From NCBI GenBank assembly GCA_010909165.1, contig VJWM01000063.1, positions 1,116,001 through 1,180,000 of the forward strand: 64,000 nt of DNA. Reading direction: 5' to 3'. Source of the DNA: Anthoceros angustus. Lineage: Eukaryota > Streptophyta > Anthocerotopsida > Anthocerotales > Anthocerotaceae. Positions 47,061-58,408 of the stretch are shown in pieces. The position numbers and the translations under genes were made by a program. The notes beneath the pieces are model-generated. The model saw only the letters and a program-made list of their open reading frames with translations. It ran no database searches and had not been told where the DNA came from. The first letter of the stretch is position 1, and each line of letters opens with the position of its first letter.

Positions 47061-49740
47061 TGGCGTTCAATAGTTTGGTAGGCCCCTAGATACATGTCCT
47101 GTGTGGTATGTCACGCAAAGAGCCTCGTCGATCTGACTTCTTAGGTATGTGCAAAGGGGACTCGGGCTTGCAGCCCTATCGTACCATCTCCGGGGTTTTG
47201 CGAACAAGCCCAATGTTATGATCCACAATATTTGCGATTTCGTGTTGATCATTCCAATCCATCCACCATTCTTCCTCCACAGTCAAATATGTTGGCGCTT
47301 CACGATCCTTTTTCAAGTGATCTACGCCTTCACGCGGTCAAACCACCATCACTAGCTTTCTTGTCCTTCGCCAAAGCCATCAAAGGCGGGCCCGATGACG
47401 GTGTCCGGAACAAAAGTCAAGAATTCGAGCCCATCTTGATTCCCACAAGGGGAAGTGGAGTATTGCTATCGCGAATAACGGTAACCTTTCCCGCCCAACT
47501 TTGTCCTCGGGTGATTTTGAACGGTGCTGAAATGAAAGGTTGTTCAACTTCGAAGCCATGATATACTTCCGGCCGTTCACTATAATGGCCATACGTATGT
47601 CCAAGTCGCCACCTCACAACACTTTCACCTCGGATTCGGCGTGAGCAGGACTTCAATATGTCCTCCATAGTTGGCAATGTCCTGGCCTCCTTATGTTTTA
47701 AATGCTTAGAAAAACATGAAAACATTTGATCCACTTGGTCGTGCGTATGCCCCACGAGGAGGAATCCAACCTTCACCTTCTCGAACGTCCCGAGTTCAAC
47801 GAGCATGTTCAAGTACGCAAATAGAAGCTGGTTCTTGTTCTCTCGGCATGTATTGTCCAGCTGCAGGTATAAGACTTTGGGAAGTATCCCTTCATACGTG
47901 TGTATAACGTCCTGGATAATAGTTATTGTTAAATTTGCATCATTCCTGAGATTGGCATAATGCGGATCGCGCGCTCTGAGCGTGTAATTATGTATCATGC
48001 ATCCAACAACATGCACCGTGATCCGACTATCCTCCTTCAAGTCCTTTGGCCACCGCAAAATATGCGGCAGAAGTTTTTCGTCCATGCCGATAGATAACAA
48101 CATATATTTCTGCTCCTTGTACGACTTGACCGATGCTTCGTCAACTTCTTCCGTTCCTCCATCAATCGTATCCGATGCTTGTTGAGTGCCTCTTGATACA
48201 TAGCTGTATGTCATGGAACACCATTGTCGACTTGTGGGCACCGAAATTCAATAACTTTGCATACGCAGAGCTATTTGGGAAGGCGGAGTGTCGTGCATTG
48301 AAACCGAGATCGAAACTAGGACATACGCTCTGACTGCCTATTATTCCACCCAAATGCATAGTAGCGGTTTGCATACAATCGGCGACTCCTGCGAAGTTAA
48401 TGTTACGGCAAGAACCCAACCCATGCATTTCCCGGACCACAGCCGCCAACATGCCCCTCCCATCTGGAGTGAACCTTATAAGTAGGTTGGGCGCGGGCAT
48501 GCGAGCCTGTGAAGTGCAAAGAGGCGCAAGCTTCCTCATCATACACAACAAAGCACCCGTAGTTCACGCGCTTTAGGGCCTTGGGCGTCGCCATGCCTAT
48601 CGTGCACTCCACATTTGGGGCGCCGGCATGCGGCGCCTCGATGGAGTGCATGGCGCCATGGCCGCCTCTCAGAGCACAAGCGAGGGCGCCGGCATGCGGC
48701 GCCTGTCCTTGCTAACTCCTCCATTACTCCACATGCTTTTATGCCATGCATACGATGACCACAATAGCCGGGAGGAGGCCTACCTTGGTCAACTCCGATC
48801 GGTGCTCCGTATGTTGAACTTGACCCCGCATATGGAACAAGTCGAGAATCTGTTTGACTTGGGTATCTTCACCCGCTTGAAATTCGGCCCCACAGTAGCA
48901 GAAATATGCATCGACACAAAGCGTTCACCTTTTGACTCCATTCCACTCTGTATTGTATCCAAACCTCATGCTTCGTGAAAGTGTCGTAGATTGTATACCT
49001 CCACATTCGGCGCCGGCCAAGTGAAGGAAAGTCGCATCCATCCGTGCAATTGCAGCCAAAGCATGGGAGGATTGTACACGAGGGCCTTATTAGCGTCCCA
49101 TGGTGCGTTGAATAACCCTCCGCTTCAACTCCTCGTACCTTGCGGACCCTATGCGATATACGCGTCGGAAGGCTTTCAAACAACATTGCATAGGAATCGA
49201 CCCATGAGGTGAGTGAAAACCACATCCCTTGTTGTGGCCTCGCAAATCGGGCCGCTGTGATGCAATGTCTCTTGCTCGGGTGCCCATTCTCGAAACTGTC
49301 GTTGCTCATGAAAAGCTTCTTTTGTGAACTTGCGGATGCACAATTTGTTGCAACAAGGCTTTGAAATCCTCTCCCACGGAATCGCCTTCACTTTCCTCAA
49401 AGACACACGGCCGCTCGGCACACGGAAGCCCACATCGCTAGGTGAAAGGTATCGGCCAAAGGCTTGGATGGAAAGTGACGCAGATCGCCCGGTCCAAACT
49501 TCTCAATGGTTGGGGTGTCTGAAGACATTGTCCTCATCTGCATTGGGCGTCCCGCATCTTGATCTTTGAAATAGTAGTGAACAATCCCTCGCGGTAGCCA
49601 TACACTCCACCATGCAAACCAACTTTCCTCCTTCAGACGGGCTTCTATCTATGGCGAGTAGAGGTTCGTTCACGAAGTCGGGGAACATAGCTGGGCATAC
49701 GAGGCTGTGAGTGAGTTCTTCTCCACCTGGACCGCAACAC
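46657..49740 (-). pseudogene. DUF7869 (transposase-like) gene, copy A
   Basis: The best part is an open frame at 48241-47417 (274 residues): VHVVGCMIHNYTLRARD, LPKVLYLQLDNTCRENKNQ, FAYLNMLVELGTFEKVKVGF and VGHTHDQVDQMFSCFSKHL, the signature of DUF7869 proteins. The fold is probably RNase H-like by analogy with transposases; that is inference. Upstream, broken frames give a CCNKLCIRKFTKEAFHEQRQ cysteine block at about 49.35 kb and TSWVDSYAMLFESLP. Downstream, broken frames give EEWWMDWNDQHEIANIV and the KGMFIVTPC tail. Several frameshifts and stops separate the pieces, so the gene is probably dead or carries unrecognised introns. Confidence 0.65.
48610..48706. repeat. Two GGCGCCGGCATGCGGCGCC palindrome-family copies
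   Basis: Near-palindromes at about 48619-48637 and 48685-48703, 66 bp apart, each lacking one C compared with the perfect form. The first is flanked by TGCACTCCA and TGGAGTGCA, which extends the dyad. Confidence 0.8.
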
Positions 49741-51690
49741 GCACATCCCGGGATCGAGCCACTAACACAAACCTATGCCAATGAGTATGGCCAGGCGAAG
49801 GCGACTCACGACTCAGCTATCGGCCAAAGAATACATACTTTGTGGCGTGGAGAGTGGCAAGGACTTTGCATTTGCTGGCGAGACGGAGGGGCCAGCTTGC
49901 CTTCACTCTGTTACGGGATCGTACTCTTTGGGCTGAAACATCTTGATTTTGCCAAATCTTCGTCCGCTTCTTGACCCCGCACATCTACATTGTCAATGAC
50001 ATAGCAATCGTTGGTATCGGTCAAGGAATGAAAGGGCACATAACACGGAAACCCACATCGCGTCTTGAGTGTGTGAACTGGAGCATTGTGTTGGACTCGT
50101 AGCTCAAAGGTTACGACGGCTACCGCGACAAGTGTGATAAAAGGTGGTGGTGTGTGGTACATGACTTGACCGCAGAGGAGGCGGAAGCCGTGGAGAGACA
50201 AATCACTTGATTGCCAAATCCTAAATAGATTTCAAGTAATGGAGGGGGCCCGGTGCTATTATGCTACTATCTTGCCATATATATACGCTACCATACTGAT
50301 TAAAATGAGCGGCGGTAGCCATCAATAGCGGCTGGAAAAAAGGGTATCCGAACGTTATGAAAACGCTTACTTACCCAATTGCATATTGGGCTTGCCCGCA
50401 TGCAGCGTAGATAAACAAACACGTAGTTCAGTCACACTACCTTGCAAAATGATGTGCAATCGACAATGCGAAGGACATCGCGAACGCGGGGGTGTGTGGA
50501 ACTATATGTTGGGTATGGGTTAAAAGAACATCGAAACGCACAAACCACATATTCCAGTCCTTGTTCCTCCATACATAGCTGATAAGGACAATAACTCGGA
50601 CCTCGTTACGGTAGCGTTTATTCTGGATGGCGCGAAATTAGGGTTTCTGACTCCTTATAAACCCGAACGGTGGAGTCCTTCTTCTACAGTCAGTGCAAGC
50701 GGTAGCGTAACGCTCTTCCAGCGGGCGTCTGCGATTCAAGCGAGGCCGTGGTTTTCCCAACAATTTGCCGTCGGCGACCCTCGCCAGACTCTCCATCCTT
50801 TCCAGGACGACAGTGAGAAATTCCTTGTCCGAAATAGAATTGGTGCTTGCCTAATCCGGATTGAGCGTGTTTGATGCCTATCTGGTTACTCTGAGCGATG
50901 GCGGCGGACGCGCAGAAGAAGGACCTCCCGATGCGAGGCCTAACCACGGAGACTTGTTGGAGAAGCCGCGGAGAAGAAATCTAAAAGCAAGAAGGAGGCG
51001 AAATCGAGAACCACAGATCCTCCGCGGATCGATCTACGCCTCGGGGACATGCTTTCCAACCATTGAGCAAGGTGGAGGTGGAACGGAAGGGGCATAAAGT
51101 CCGGTCACTCAATTCAAGGCAAGCACCACAAAGGCGGTTGGTGGTGGAGAGAAGTCCGGCTTGTCCAAAGGATTGAGGGTGGGAAATCCAGATCAATTCC
51201 CTCCATACTCGTATGAGGAGACTGTGAGGCACATGAACCAGCTTGAGGACACTATGCTTCAGGAATGGTTGTTGACACAAAGAGGAGCCGGATGAAGCTA
51301 TGGGCCGCGTCTGAAGCTTTGGGTTTTGGGTTCAACGGTGCAGCAAACCAGAGAGCAAGGCGGGATGGGTCCTGTGGGCAACTTTGGATGGAGGCGAGAC
51401 CCGTAATCTGGATTCTTTGCACTTCAAGGCCTTATGAAGTGGACGCATTGCCGCATCGTCGATGATTACACTGTATCTGAAAGTGGCATGTTTGCACAGA
51501 AGAAATGTGAGCCAAAGGAGTTGTCCAGCACTTTTCGAGCAGCGAGCTGAGAATGTGAGTACACTTCTTAATTCCGAGCATTCGCCACCGCTGATTGCAT
51601 TGATGCGGCTACGTTGTGCCTGTGACGCACAGAGTGAGAGAACATTTTACAGGTGCTTGTGTGAGGTGATTACGAGCTCCATTATCCGTC
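49741..51690. other. Accessory stretch without a recognised gene
   Basis: Short broken frames on both strands; nothing with homology I can name. From about 50.86 kb on the plus strand the frames become charged and lysine/arginine-rich, possibly the 5' part of the ParB-like gene. Confidence 0.35.
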
Positions 51691-51699
51691 ATCGACGAG

Positions 51700-52083
51700 A
51701 GATGTCACTGAGGAGGACAAGACAGGGACTTCCCAACTTCGCACTGGAAGTAGAAGACAATGAGGCAGAGTTCGGACCTTCTGATGAGGAGGATGGGCCT
51801 ATTCCAGAGTTGCTGGGTCATTCAGATGCGGAGGCATTTGAAGAGGATGATGGGGAGGCGAGGGTGATGGAGGGAGGTTTGCTGCCACGGATTCCTTCCA
51901 AGGTCGTCGCCATCCAAGCACCATGGGAGGAGTCCCTGCTACATGGAAGAGGGGAGGCCGGGGCCCGGCATGCCGGCGCCCTCGACTATGGTGAGGAGGA
52001 GGCGCGGCATGCGGCCGCCTCTGATGATGCGGAGGCGAGGCATGCGCCCTCTCGGACGGAAGGCGCCCGGCGCCCGCTCTGAG
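51700..52083 (+). CDS. Acidic low-complexity segment upstream of the ParB-like domain
   Basis: An open frame (part of 51462-52082) with an acidic stretch (NEAEFGPSDEEDGPIPELLG, then EEDDGEARVMEG) followed by repeats of the type E-A-R-H-A. These repeats are coded by the GGCATGCC palindromes in this DNA. Probably an N-terminal disordered part of the same accessory gene as the ParB-like domain; the frame is not continuous with it. Confidence 0.35.
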
Positions 52084-52211
52084 GCGGAAGAGGCGCCGGC
52101 CGCGCCCGGGAGCCGCCGCGGCATGCCGCGCCCCCTCCCGAGGGTGGATGGCGCCGGCATGCCGGCGCCTCTGCATGTAGAGGAGGAGGGAGGGCGCGCA
52201 TGCCGGCGCCA
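51963..52211. repeat. Cluster of GCCGGCATGCCGGC-type palindromes, main array
   Basis: Members at about 51964-51980, 52001-52019, 52034-52048, 52114-52131, 52150-52169 and 52197-52210. The copy at 52150-52169 is the perfect 20-bp form GGCGCCGGCATGCCGGCGCC. Spacing is irregular (about 30-80 bp). All share a GGCATGCC or GCATGC centre with GC-rich arms. The array lies about 320 bp in front of the ParB-like frame. Confidence 0.85.
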
Positions 52212-52531
52212 CGAAACCTGTGGCTTGCGCTGGAGGAAGGCGTCGGGGGCCATGAGAAGCGAAAAAGCATGCATGATGAGGAAGGTGGTGGGCACAGCAG
52301 GTCCCGGAGTGCGGAACGTTGGTAGGAGCAGCGGAAAAAGTTCAAGCGTCCCAAGGAAACCGACAATGAGATTCCAACATTGCATGTCTCAACAGATGGA
52401 GAAAGACTGGAAGCGTCTATGATGCATGAGGATTATTTGCGAAAGTCGAGTGCATGTCACGAAGAAGGTGGTGCAGCGATTAAAGTCGAGAATTTGAGGC
52501 GCCGTTTAACTCGGATGCTCAGGTTCGTCAA

Positions 52532-52972
52532 GTGGATGAGGCTTGGGCGAACTACCTGGCTCGCGTCATCTCGAAGGGTCGTATTGAAGAAGGTGTGCTG
52601 CCTTTGCTTTGTATGATTGACCCATCTGACTGCAGGGATATCAAAACATTAGACTGGAAAAAGTTCCGGGCAAAGAAGTATATTATGGGGGTACTGGGAG
52701 GCAATCATACTTACGCCGCCATGAAGCAGCTTGCAGATATATCACCAGGGAAGGCAAGGTTCCAATGGATGGAGGCGCATGTTTATTGCGGGCTTACTCT
52801 ACAGGAGATGCGAGTACTGGCAACTGACCACAACACAATGTCTGACAAGAGGAAGAAGATGAACTTTATCGAAAGGTGTCGATACCTGTGGATGAACTTG
52901 ATTGCAAAGCGGGATGGTGTGACAATGAGCATGAACTGGAAGTTCAATTTATACAAGGTGCTTGGGCGATAG
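52532..52972 (+). CDS. ParB-like domain protein (GGNH type), probably part of a larger gene
   Basis: A 146-residue open frame. After VDEAWANYLARVISKGRIEE it shows LPLLCMIDPSDC, a loop, then YIMGVLGGNHTYAAMKQL, and then VYCGLTLQEMRVLATDHN. This follows the ParB/sulfiredoxin layout: a strand, then the G-x-H-R/T-x-x-A nucleotide-binding motif (here GGNHTYAA), then a sentence like 'LALxEN' in a helix. The same frame begins earlier (EFEAPFNSDAQVRQ) without an ATG, so it is likely an internal exon or frameshifted piece. The preceding frame at 52380-52530 is in another phase. ParB-like domains next to DNA methylases are known from phages; the eukaryotic role is unknown. Confidence 0.5.
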   Translation: MDEAWANYLARVISKGRIEEGVLPLLCMIDPSDCRDIKTLDWKKFRAKKYIMGVLGGNHTYAAMKQLADISPGKARFQWMEAHVYCGLTLQEMRVLATDHNTMSDKRKKMNFIERCRYLWMNLIAKRDGVTMSMNWKFNLYKVLGR

Positions 52973-53364
52973 AGGATGACGAAGGTCGGGAAGATGAGCA
53001 ATACAAGCAAAACAAAGTGGACAACGGACACATATACTATGCATAGCAAAACCGGAGGGAAAGGTGTGGGAAAACGTGATGATCTTCACCAAGTGGGAGG
53101 CGATGGAACTTCCCGAGCGGGCCAAACATGTTGCAGCAGTACTAGCAAGAAGAGCAAGGGCAAACGCAAAGTTGGAGAAGAGGTGAAGACTGGAAAGCGT
53201 TTTGTTAAGCCCAAAGAGATGCAAGGAAACCATGGCGCTTCAAGGAATTCCACCGAGAGACGGTCGAAAATGCTGATTAGTGTGATGAAAAGGTTTTGAC
53301 AGTTTACTAGACCGAATGGTATGTCCAAGGAGGTGATCTGCGGAAGAAACTTCATGTCATCCAA

Positions 53365-54830
53365 GTGGCGATGGCGAAACACTTAGGATGTGACTCCTTC
53401 GAGATGGTTAGGCAGAATACCCAATGCACTCTTCGGATGATGTTATTGCAGTTTCAAGCGTTCGATGGAAAGGTACGTGTCATTTGTTTTAAGACTCATT
53501 GGAGTGGGGATGTGCATGCGCTCTCCCACCATTTCCTTCGTTTGGTTGTAACGGTAGGGTGGGGAAGCGGCGCTCACTTTACCTCTTTTTTCGACCGACG
53601 GCGGTGGTATGTGCAAGTGAAAGATGTGCGGATTTGAAAAAACTACGGAGGACTTCCGTGCTTTCATCGAAGTGCACACATGGAAGGGTCCGGAGAACGA
53701 ACAAAGGACCCTAGCGGACATGGACATGGAAGAAGGCTGCAATGCTCATCGCTCCAACCACGGAGTGTATCGTGAAATACCAAGTGGTAGCGAGAGATGT
53801 GTTGGACATCCGAGGTTTTTTACGGAAGAGGAATTACACTTTATTGGTTATGGATGTGCCCAGGGGATTCAACAAGGAAAGCATGATGTAAAGATGGACC
53901 AAACACGGATGGGCATGATTTCACTCTTTCCATGACATGACGAGTTGTGAGGAAATCCGCATGATAGTTATGCATGGGGTGGAGGAGCCGCACATCGTGA
54001 GGGAGGCTGCACGGCGGTGGTGCACTGGTGGAGGAATGGTCTCCTTATGGGACAAAACTAACATGCATAATGATCAAGGTGGATATGATACCGCCGAGTA
54101 CATCACGGTAGGGTGGGGGTAACTACAGAAGAAGAACAAGGTTTCAATGTTACCTAACACCGCCCTTGGCTCGTTCAATAATGGTCGCATCATTGGGCAC
54201 AACATCGTCAAGAAGCTTCTTTATATGTCATTGGACAAGCTCGTATGTGCTTATCGAGGCCATTAGGGTTGATGCGTAAGATGATCAACAACTTCTCCAA
54301 AGAAGGAGATTGGATATTAGATGCGTGTGCGAGGCGGGACGACGACCCTAGCAGTGACGCTATGTATGCAATTGCATCGCCGTGGACTTGGACAAACGAT
54401 GTGCGGAATTCATTCCCCAAAGGATACATGGATATGAGGTACTTCCAGACGCTGAGGAGGAATTGAATCATGAGCCACACCGACGAGGACCTGCCCAATT
54501 CTGGGCAAAGGAATTAAGCTTGTCCGAGAAGGGTCACTCGCAAGCACAGGTCGTACCTTTGGGGTTCAACAGGATGAAAGAGAAAACGGGGCAAATCCTT
54601 GATGACGGGCAGAGAACTCTGAGCGCAGTGTGCCATCCAGACTACAACACCGAAAGCAGTCCTCCTCGTCTCTTGGATGTGGAGAATGCCATGCAGGAGA
54701 ACGACAACTTTGAAGACCCCGACAACGCCCTCCTCAGAAACGTTGATGTTGTGTTCGATAGCGTATCTGGGCAATGCCCACCCGAGACTCAAGCTGCTGG
54801 CGAAGATTTTGGTAGTTAGGTTATTGGAAA
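53365..54830 (+). pseudogene. DNA-methylase-like segment, decayed
   Basis: A chain of plus-strand frames after the ParB-like domain. The only recognisable part is at about 54245-54350: RPLGLMRKMINNFSKEGDWI followed by LDACA. This is like motif I of N4/N6 DNA methylases, where NF.KEGDWVLD is followed by a glycine-rich FSGTGTT loop. Here the glycine loop is replaced by RRDDDPSS, and I see no DPPY catalytic motif. The stretch holds several stops and frame changes. The methylase assignment is weak and rests partly on the ParB neighbour. Confidence 0.35.
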
Positions 54831-55114
54831 TTTACATTCCCTTTAATCTTTTATTGCTTTTTAGTGCTATGTATTGCTTTTCAAGTAGGTGTGAAATCAG
54901 TCGACAAGCAGCTCCGTCTGAATATCAGCTGCGGAAGACGATTGGGGGCCTTTCGGGCATACTACGACCATAACCGTGTGCACTTGATGTGAAAAGTAGC
55001 TGATGCCGTAGGGAAGGGAGGGAATGAACCATCACCAAGAAAATTAAAACGTCGAAATCGTGGAATTCAGTGCCCACCATGTTTTCCAGCAGTTGGGTTT
55101 CTGCGAGCGGCTTT

Positions 55115-55141
55115 GTATATTCAGCCGCTTCAAATATTATG
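55115..55141 (-). repeat. Inverted copy of the CATAATATTTGAAGCGGCTG motif
   Basis: CATAATATTTGAAGCGGCTG plus AATATAC occurs at 43269 (+) and 44455 (+), diverged at about 45797 (+), and here on the minus strand. At 44455 the reverse strand codes YIQPLQILCC in copy C. Its recurrence marks the edges of the repeated DUF7869 pieces. Confidence 0.7.
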
Positions 55142-55236
55142 CTGTTTACATGTCCCTTTGGGGAATCTCCCGCAACAATGCTTCATCTAGAACAACAACC
55201 CACCTTACGAAGGTGGGCGGTGGTCGTCATTGCTCA

Positions 55237-56290
55237 TTACCACTTCCATGGTTTTTCCAGCATAAGACCAATATTGTTGTCTACGATACATGCAATCTCA
55301 TCCTGATCCTTCCAGAACATTGTCCACCATTGTTCTTCTTCGACATTGACATATGTTGGTAGATTTAGCATTCCTTTCCGCAAGTAAGCAACCCCCTGAA
55401 TAGCAATCATCCCCGCAACACCACCTCTTTTGTCCTTGGCTTGGAGCGCCATCAAAGGTGCCGGGCTAATATCGCTGTTCGGAACAAACGTCAGGAACTC
55501 CAAGCCATCTTCTGACTCCCACTGAGGAGAGGTTGAATACTGCTTACTCCGGATAACTGTTACTTTCCCACGATTCAGTTTCTCCTCTCGTGTGATTTTG
55601 AACTGATGTTGAAACGATAGATTGTTCAATTGTTTCACTGCAGCCTTGTACTGATATCCTGCTGCGCCCTTTGTTATAGGCCAGACATACGTCCGAAATC
55701 CGGAACCTCGGTCAACACCTGAACCTCGGGTTGGGCGTATCGGCTGCTTATCAAGGTTTCCATAGGTAGGGTTTTCACCTCCTTGTGCTTGGATGTTTAG
55801 AAAAGCAAGAGAACATCTGGTCCACTTGGTCGTGTGTATGCCCTACGAGGAGAAATCCGACCTTCACCTTTTCAAAGGTGCCCACCTCAACAAGCATATT
55901 GAGGTATGCAAAAAGCAACTGGTTCTTATTCTCCCGGCATGTGTTATCCAGCTGCAAATATAGAATTTTCGGAAGGAACCCATTATACGTGTGGATAACG
56001 TCATGAATAATAGCAATAGTCAAGTTTGCATCATTCCTCAGTTCGCAAAGTGGAGATACGGCTTTCAAAGTATAATTGTGTACCATGCAGCCACCACGTG
56101 GATCGCTGCGCGATCCTCCTTGAGTCCTTGACCATCTCAAAATATGCGGCAACTCGTCTTCTTGATCCATCCGTCAATGCATAGTAATATGTATTTCGAG
56201 GACAAGTAGCTTTTAGTGCGATGCTTCATCAACTTCTTCCTCTCGTTCATCAATCGTGTTCGATGTTTATTTAAAGCGCCCCGATATACA
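55237..56290 (-). pseudogene. DUF7869 (transposase-like) gene, copy B
   Basis: Two frames, 56170-55775 and 55638-55237, match copy A. The first has GGCMVHNYTLKAVSPLCELR, LPKILYLQLDNTCRENKNQ and VGHTHDQVDQMFSCFSKH. The second has KITREEKLNRGKVTVIR, GLEFLTFVPNSD and EEEQWWTMFWKDQDEIACIV, a better preserved form of the part after the core. A deletion and frame change separate them. No open N-terminal part was found upstream. It lies in the same orientation as copy A, about 8 kb away. Confidence 0.65.
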
Positions 56291-56529
56291 TCTCGCTAAA
56301 CACAAAGACCGAACCGCTTAGAAAGGACGGTGAGTTAGTTCCCACCTTTGGTTAGCCCATTCAAAAATACAAACATTTTATTCCCCGGACATGCCGGAAA
56401 CATGTCATCAGAGGCACCCCGCGTGCCAATGCCATTCCACGGCATAGGCATGACAGGGCAGAGGAAGGCTCGCGCCCAACCATCCGGGGTGCAACTATGC
56501 CACGAGAGGACTCTTCGTGCGCCGATTAA

Positions 56530-56900
56530 CCGAATGGGGAGGCGCCGGCATGCCGCCTTCCAAACTCGACGGCGCCCTCCCATCCGGTGCGCTGAATGCG
56601 TGACCGGTGGGTAGGCGCTGCATGCCGGCGCCCTCCCATCCGGCGTTTAATGCCGGTGACCGGGCGGTAGCCGGATGCCCGCGGCCGGGTAGAGGCGGCG
56701 CGGTACCCGCCCGCCCTCGCTTTGCGCCGCCGGCTCGGCATAGCCGGCATGCGCGCCACGCCCTCTCGGCAGACGCCGGCGCTCTCAGCGCGCCGCGCTG
56801 CCGTGCCCTCCGCAAGCATCGCCGCCCTTCATTCCATGGCTCCAACATGGCTGTCGCCGTGGAAGCTAGGGCGGCGGCATTCCGGCGCCTTTGCATCTAC
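56530..56900. repeat. Second cluster of GCCGGCATGCCGGC-type palindromes
   Basis: Members at about 56541-56557, 56612-56632, 56738-56756 and 56868-56884, plus weaker ones with ATCCGG between. CCCTCCCATCCGGCG-type direct repeats accompany them. The cluster lies upstream of DUF7869 copy B in the direction of its transcription, as the 48.6-kb pair lies within the N-terminal part of copy A. Confidence 0.75.
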
Positions 56901-58408
56901 GTCGACGGCTACGTTAGAGGGTTAGCTCTCCGGAAAGAGTATGATACCTATTACAAGGATTCTATGCAGGAAATGACGGAGAACTGTATGCTGGCATACC
57001 TTGATCAATCTGATGACCCGTACTCCAGATGTTGTACTTCAACCCCGCGCATAACGCACATGTCGAAAACCGGTTGGACTTCGGAATTTTCACCCTCTTA
57101 AAATTTTCTGTCCATAGCCTCAGAGGTGCATCCCCGGCAGTAATGGGAAGGGAGGGGGAGGCCAGAAACTGGAAGGTGTGGCAGGGGGGACAGTAGCCGG
57201 AGAGGGAGGCTGTCCACTAGCACCGAACGTACCTGGAGTAGGGCCGGATGCCATGGAGGATGTGGCAATGGCTGCGTTCATGGCTTGATGAGGGGGAAAC
57301 TATAAAGCACCTTGAGAAATGTACTATCGGCTTTGAACGGGTTTTCTTCACGCACTTGTGTTCGGTTTCATAGGAGAAGCGGCGAGAGGGAGGAACCTTT
57401 GCACAGTTTGCATCCTTAGGCATTAGCTTGGTTGGCCACCTTCTTTGGCACGCACACCACATGCACGATGGGGAAAACACCATCTTCAACATGTACCATG
57501 CTAACATCCGGGGCCACGCGCGATGCTGTGAGGGAAACACAGTCTTGAACGTCTAACATGCCCACACTCGGGGCCTTCACGCGGGGCCGAGAGATGTTCG
57601 AGCAAACATATATGTCCATGTCTAGTGCAGGCGAACCCTAAACATGAGTATGTATGTTCGATAAAAGCCCTAAACGGCAGAAATAAAAGTAGATGACGAC
57701 ATCGGAACACCATGGGGCAAGTTGTGAGACAAAAAACGTTTCTGGCGCCTACTGCCCGTTGTGCGCTGATGTGGCCCGTATGTGATGAAGGGCCCGTTGT
57801 GGCTGATGTGGCCCGTATGTGAAGGAATCATGTAGAATACTGGAGAAAAAAACTTTGTGACACAAACCCTGGCCCGTGACGAGATCGGTATCCATACGAT
57901 TCACGGGGACATATGCGATTTATTACTACGGTTCAAAATTACTGACATACAATCCTAAATGCACTGAAGTTCAGAGTGGGCCATGCGTACCTGTGTATGC
58001 AAGATTCGCCCCCCCGTCGGAACGTTCATCAGCACCGCTGTCGCGAACGTTCCGTTTGGCCGTTACAGCGCCCTTCCCGTACGTGCACTCTCTGCCGCGC
58101 ATTTCTCATGCTGTCGGCAGTCGATATTCCGTTGCTGCCAGCGATCAATGCTGGTACCCTCCAGCAGCCATCGGGAAGCGGGTGCTAGATGGTGTGCGCC
58201 TACCTGCCTACCCGAGGCTGCAGCTGATGAGAGTTGAACGACGTTGCCTCTCGAGTCCCCAGGCAGAGGCTCGTCTGACTCTCACGACATTGTAGTAATT
58301 CCCACAGCCAGAACAGAGACCTCACTCACAAGCTCACTCGCTCACTCGCTCACCAGCCAGTGCTGGCCAGCTTCGAGACTGCGCGCTACAAGTGTCCGTG
58401 CAACAACA
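56901..58408. other. Transition from accessory region to germin-like genes
   Basis: Broken frames to about 57.6 kb. A direct repeat of TGATGTGGCCCGTATGTG at about 57768 and 57804. The region before 58409 is the promoter of the first germin-like gene. No gene recognised. Confidence 0.4.

Noticed and set aside
47716-48185. Plus-strand frames over the DUF7869 core
   Set aside because: Shadows of the conserved minus-strand frame.
43269-55141. An 11.9-kb transposon with CATAATATTTGAAGCGGCTG terminal inverted repeats
   Set aside because: The motif also occurs at 44455 and 45797 and codes part of the DUF7869 tail on the reverse strand, so the inverted pair is more likely a rearranged gene fragment than true ends; no target duplication was found.
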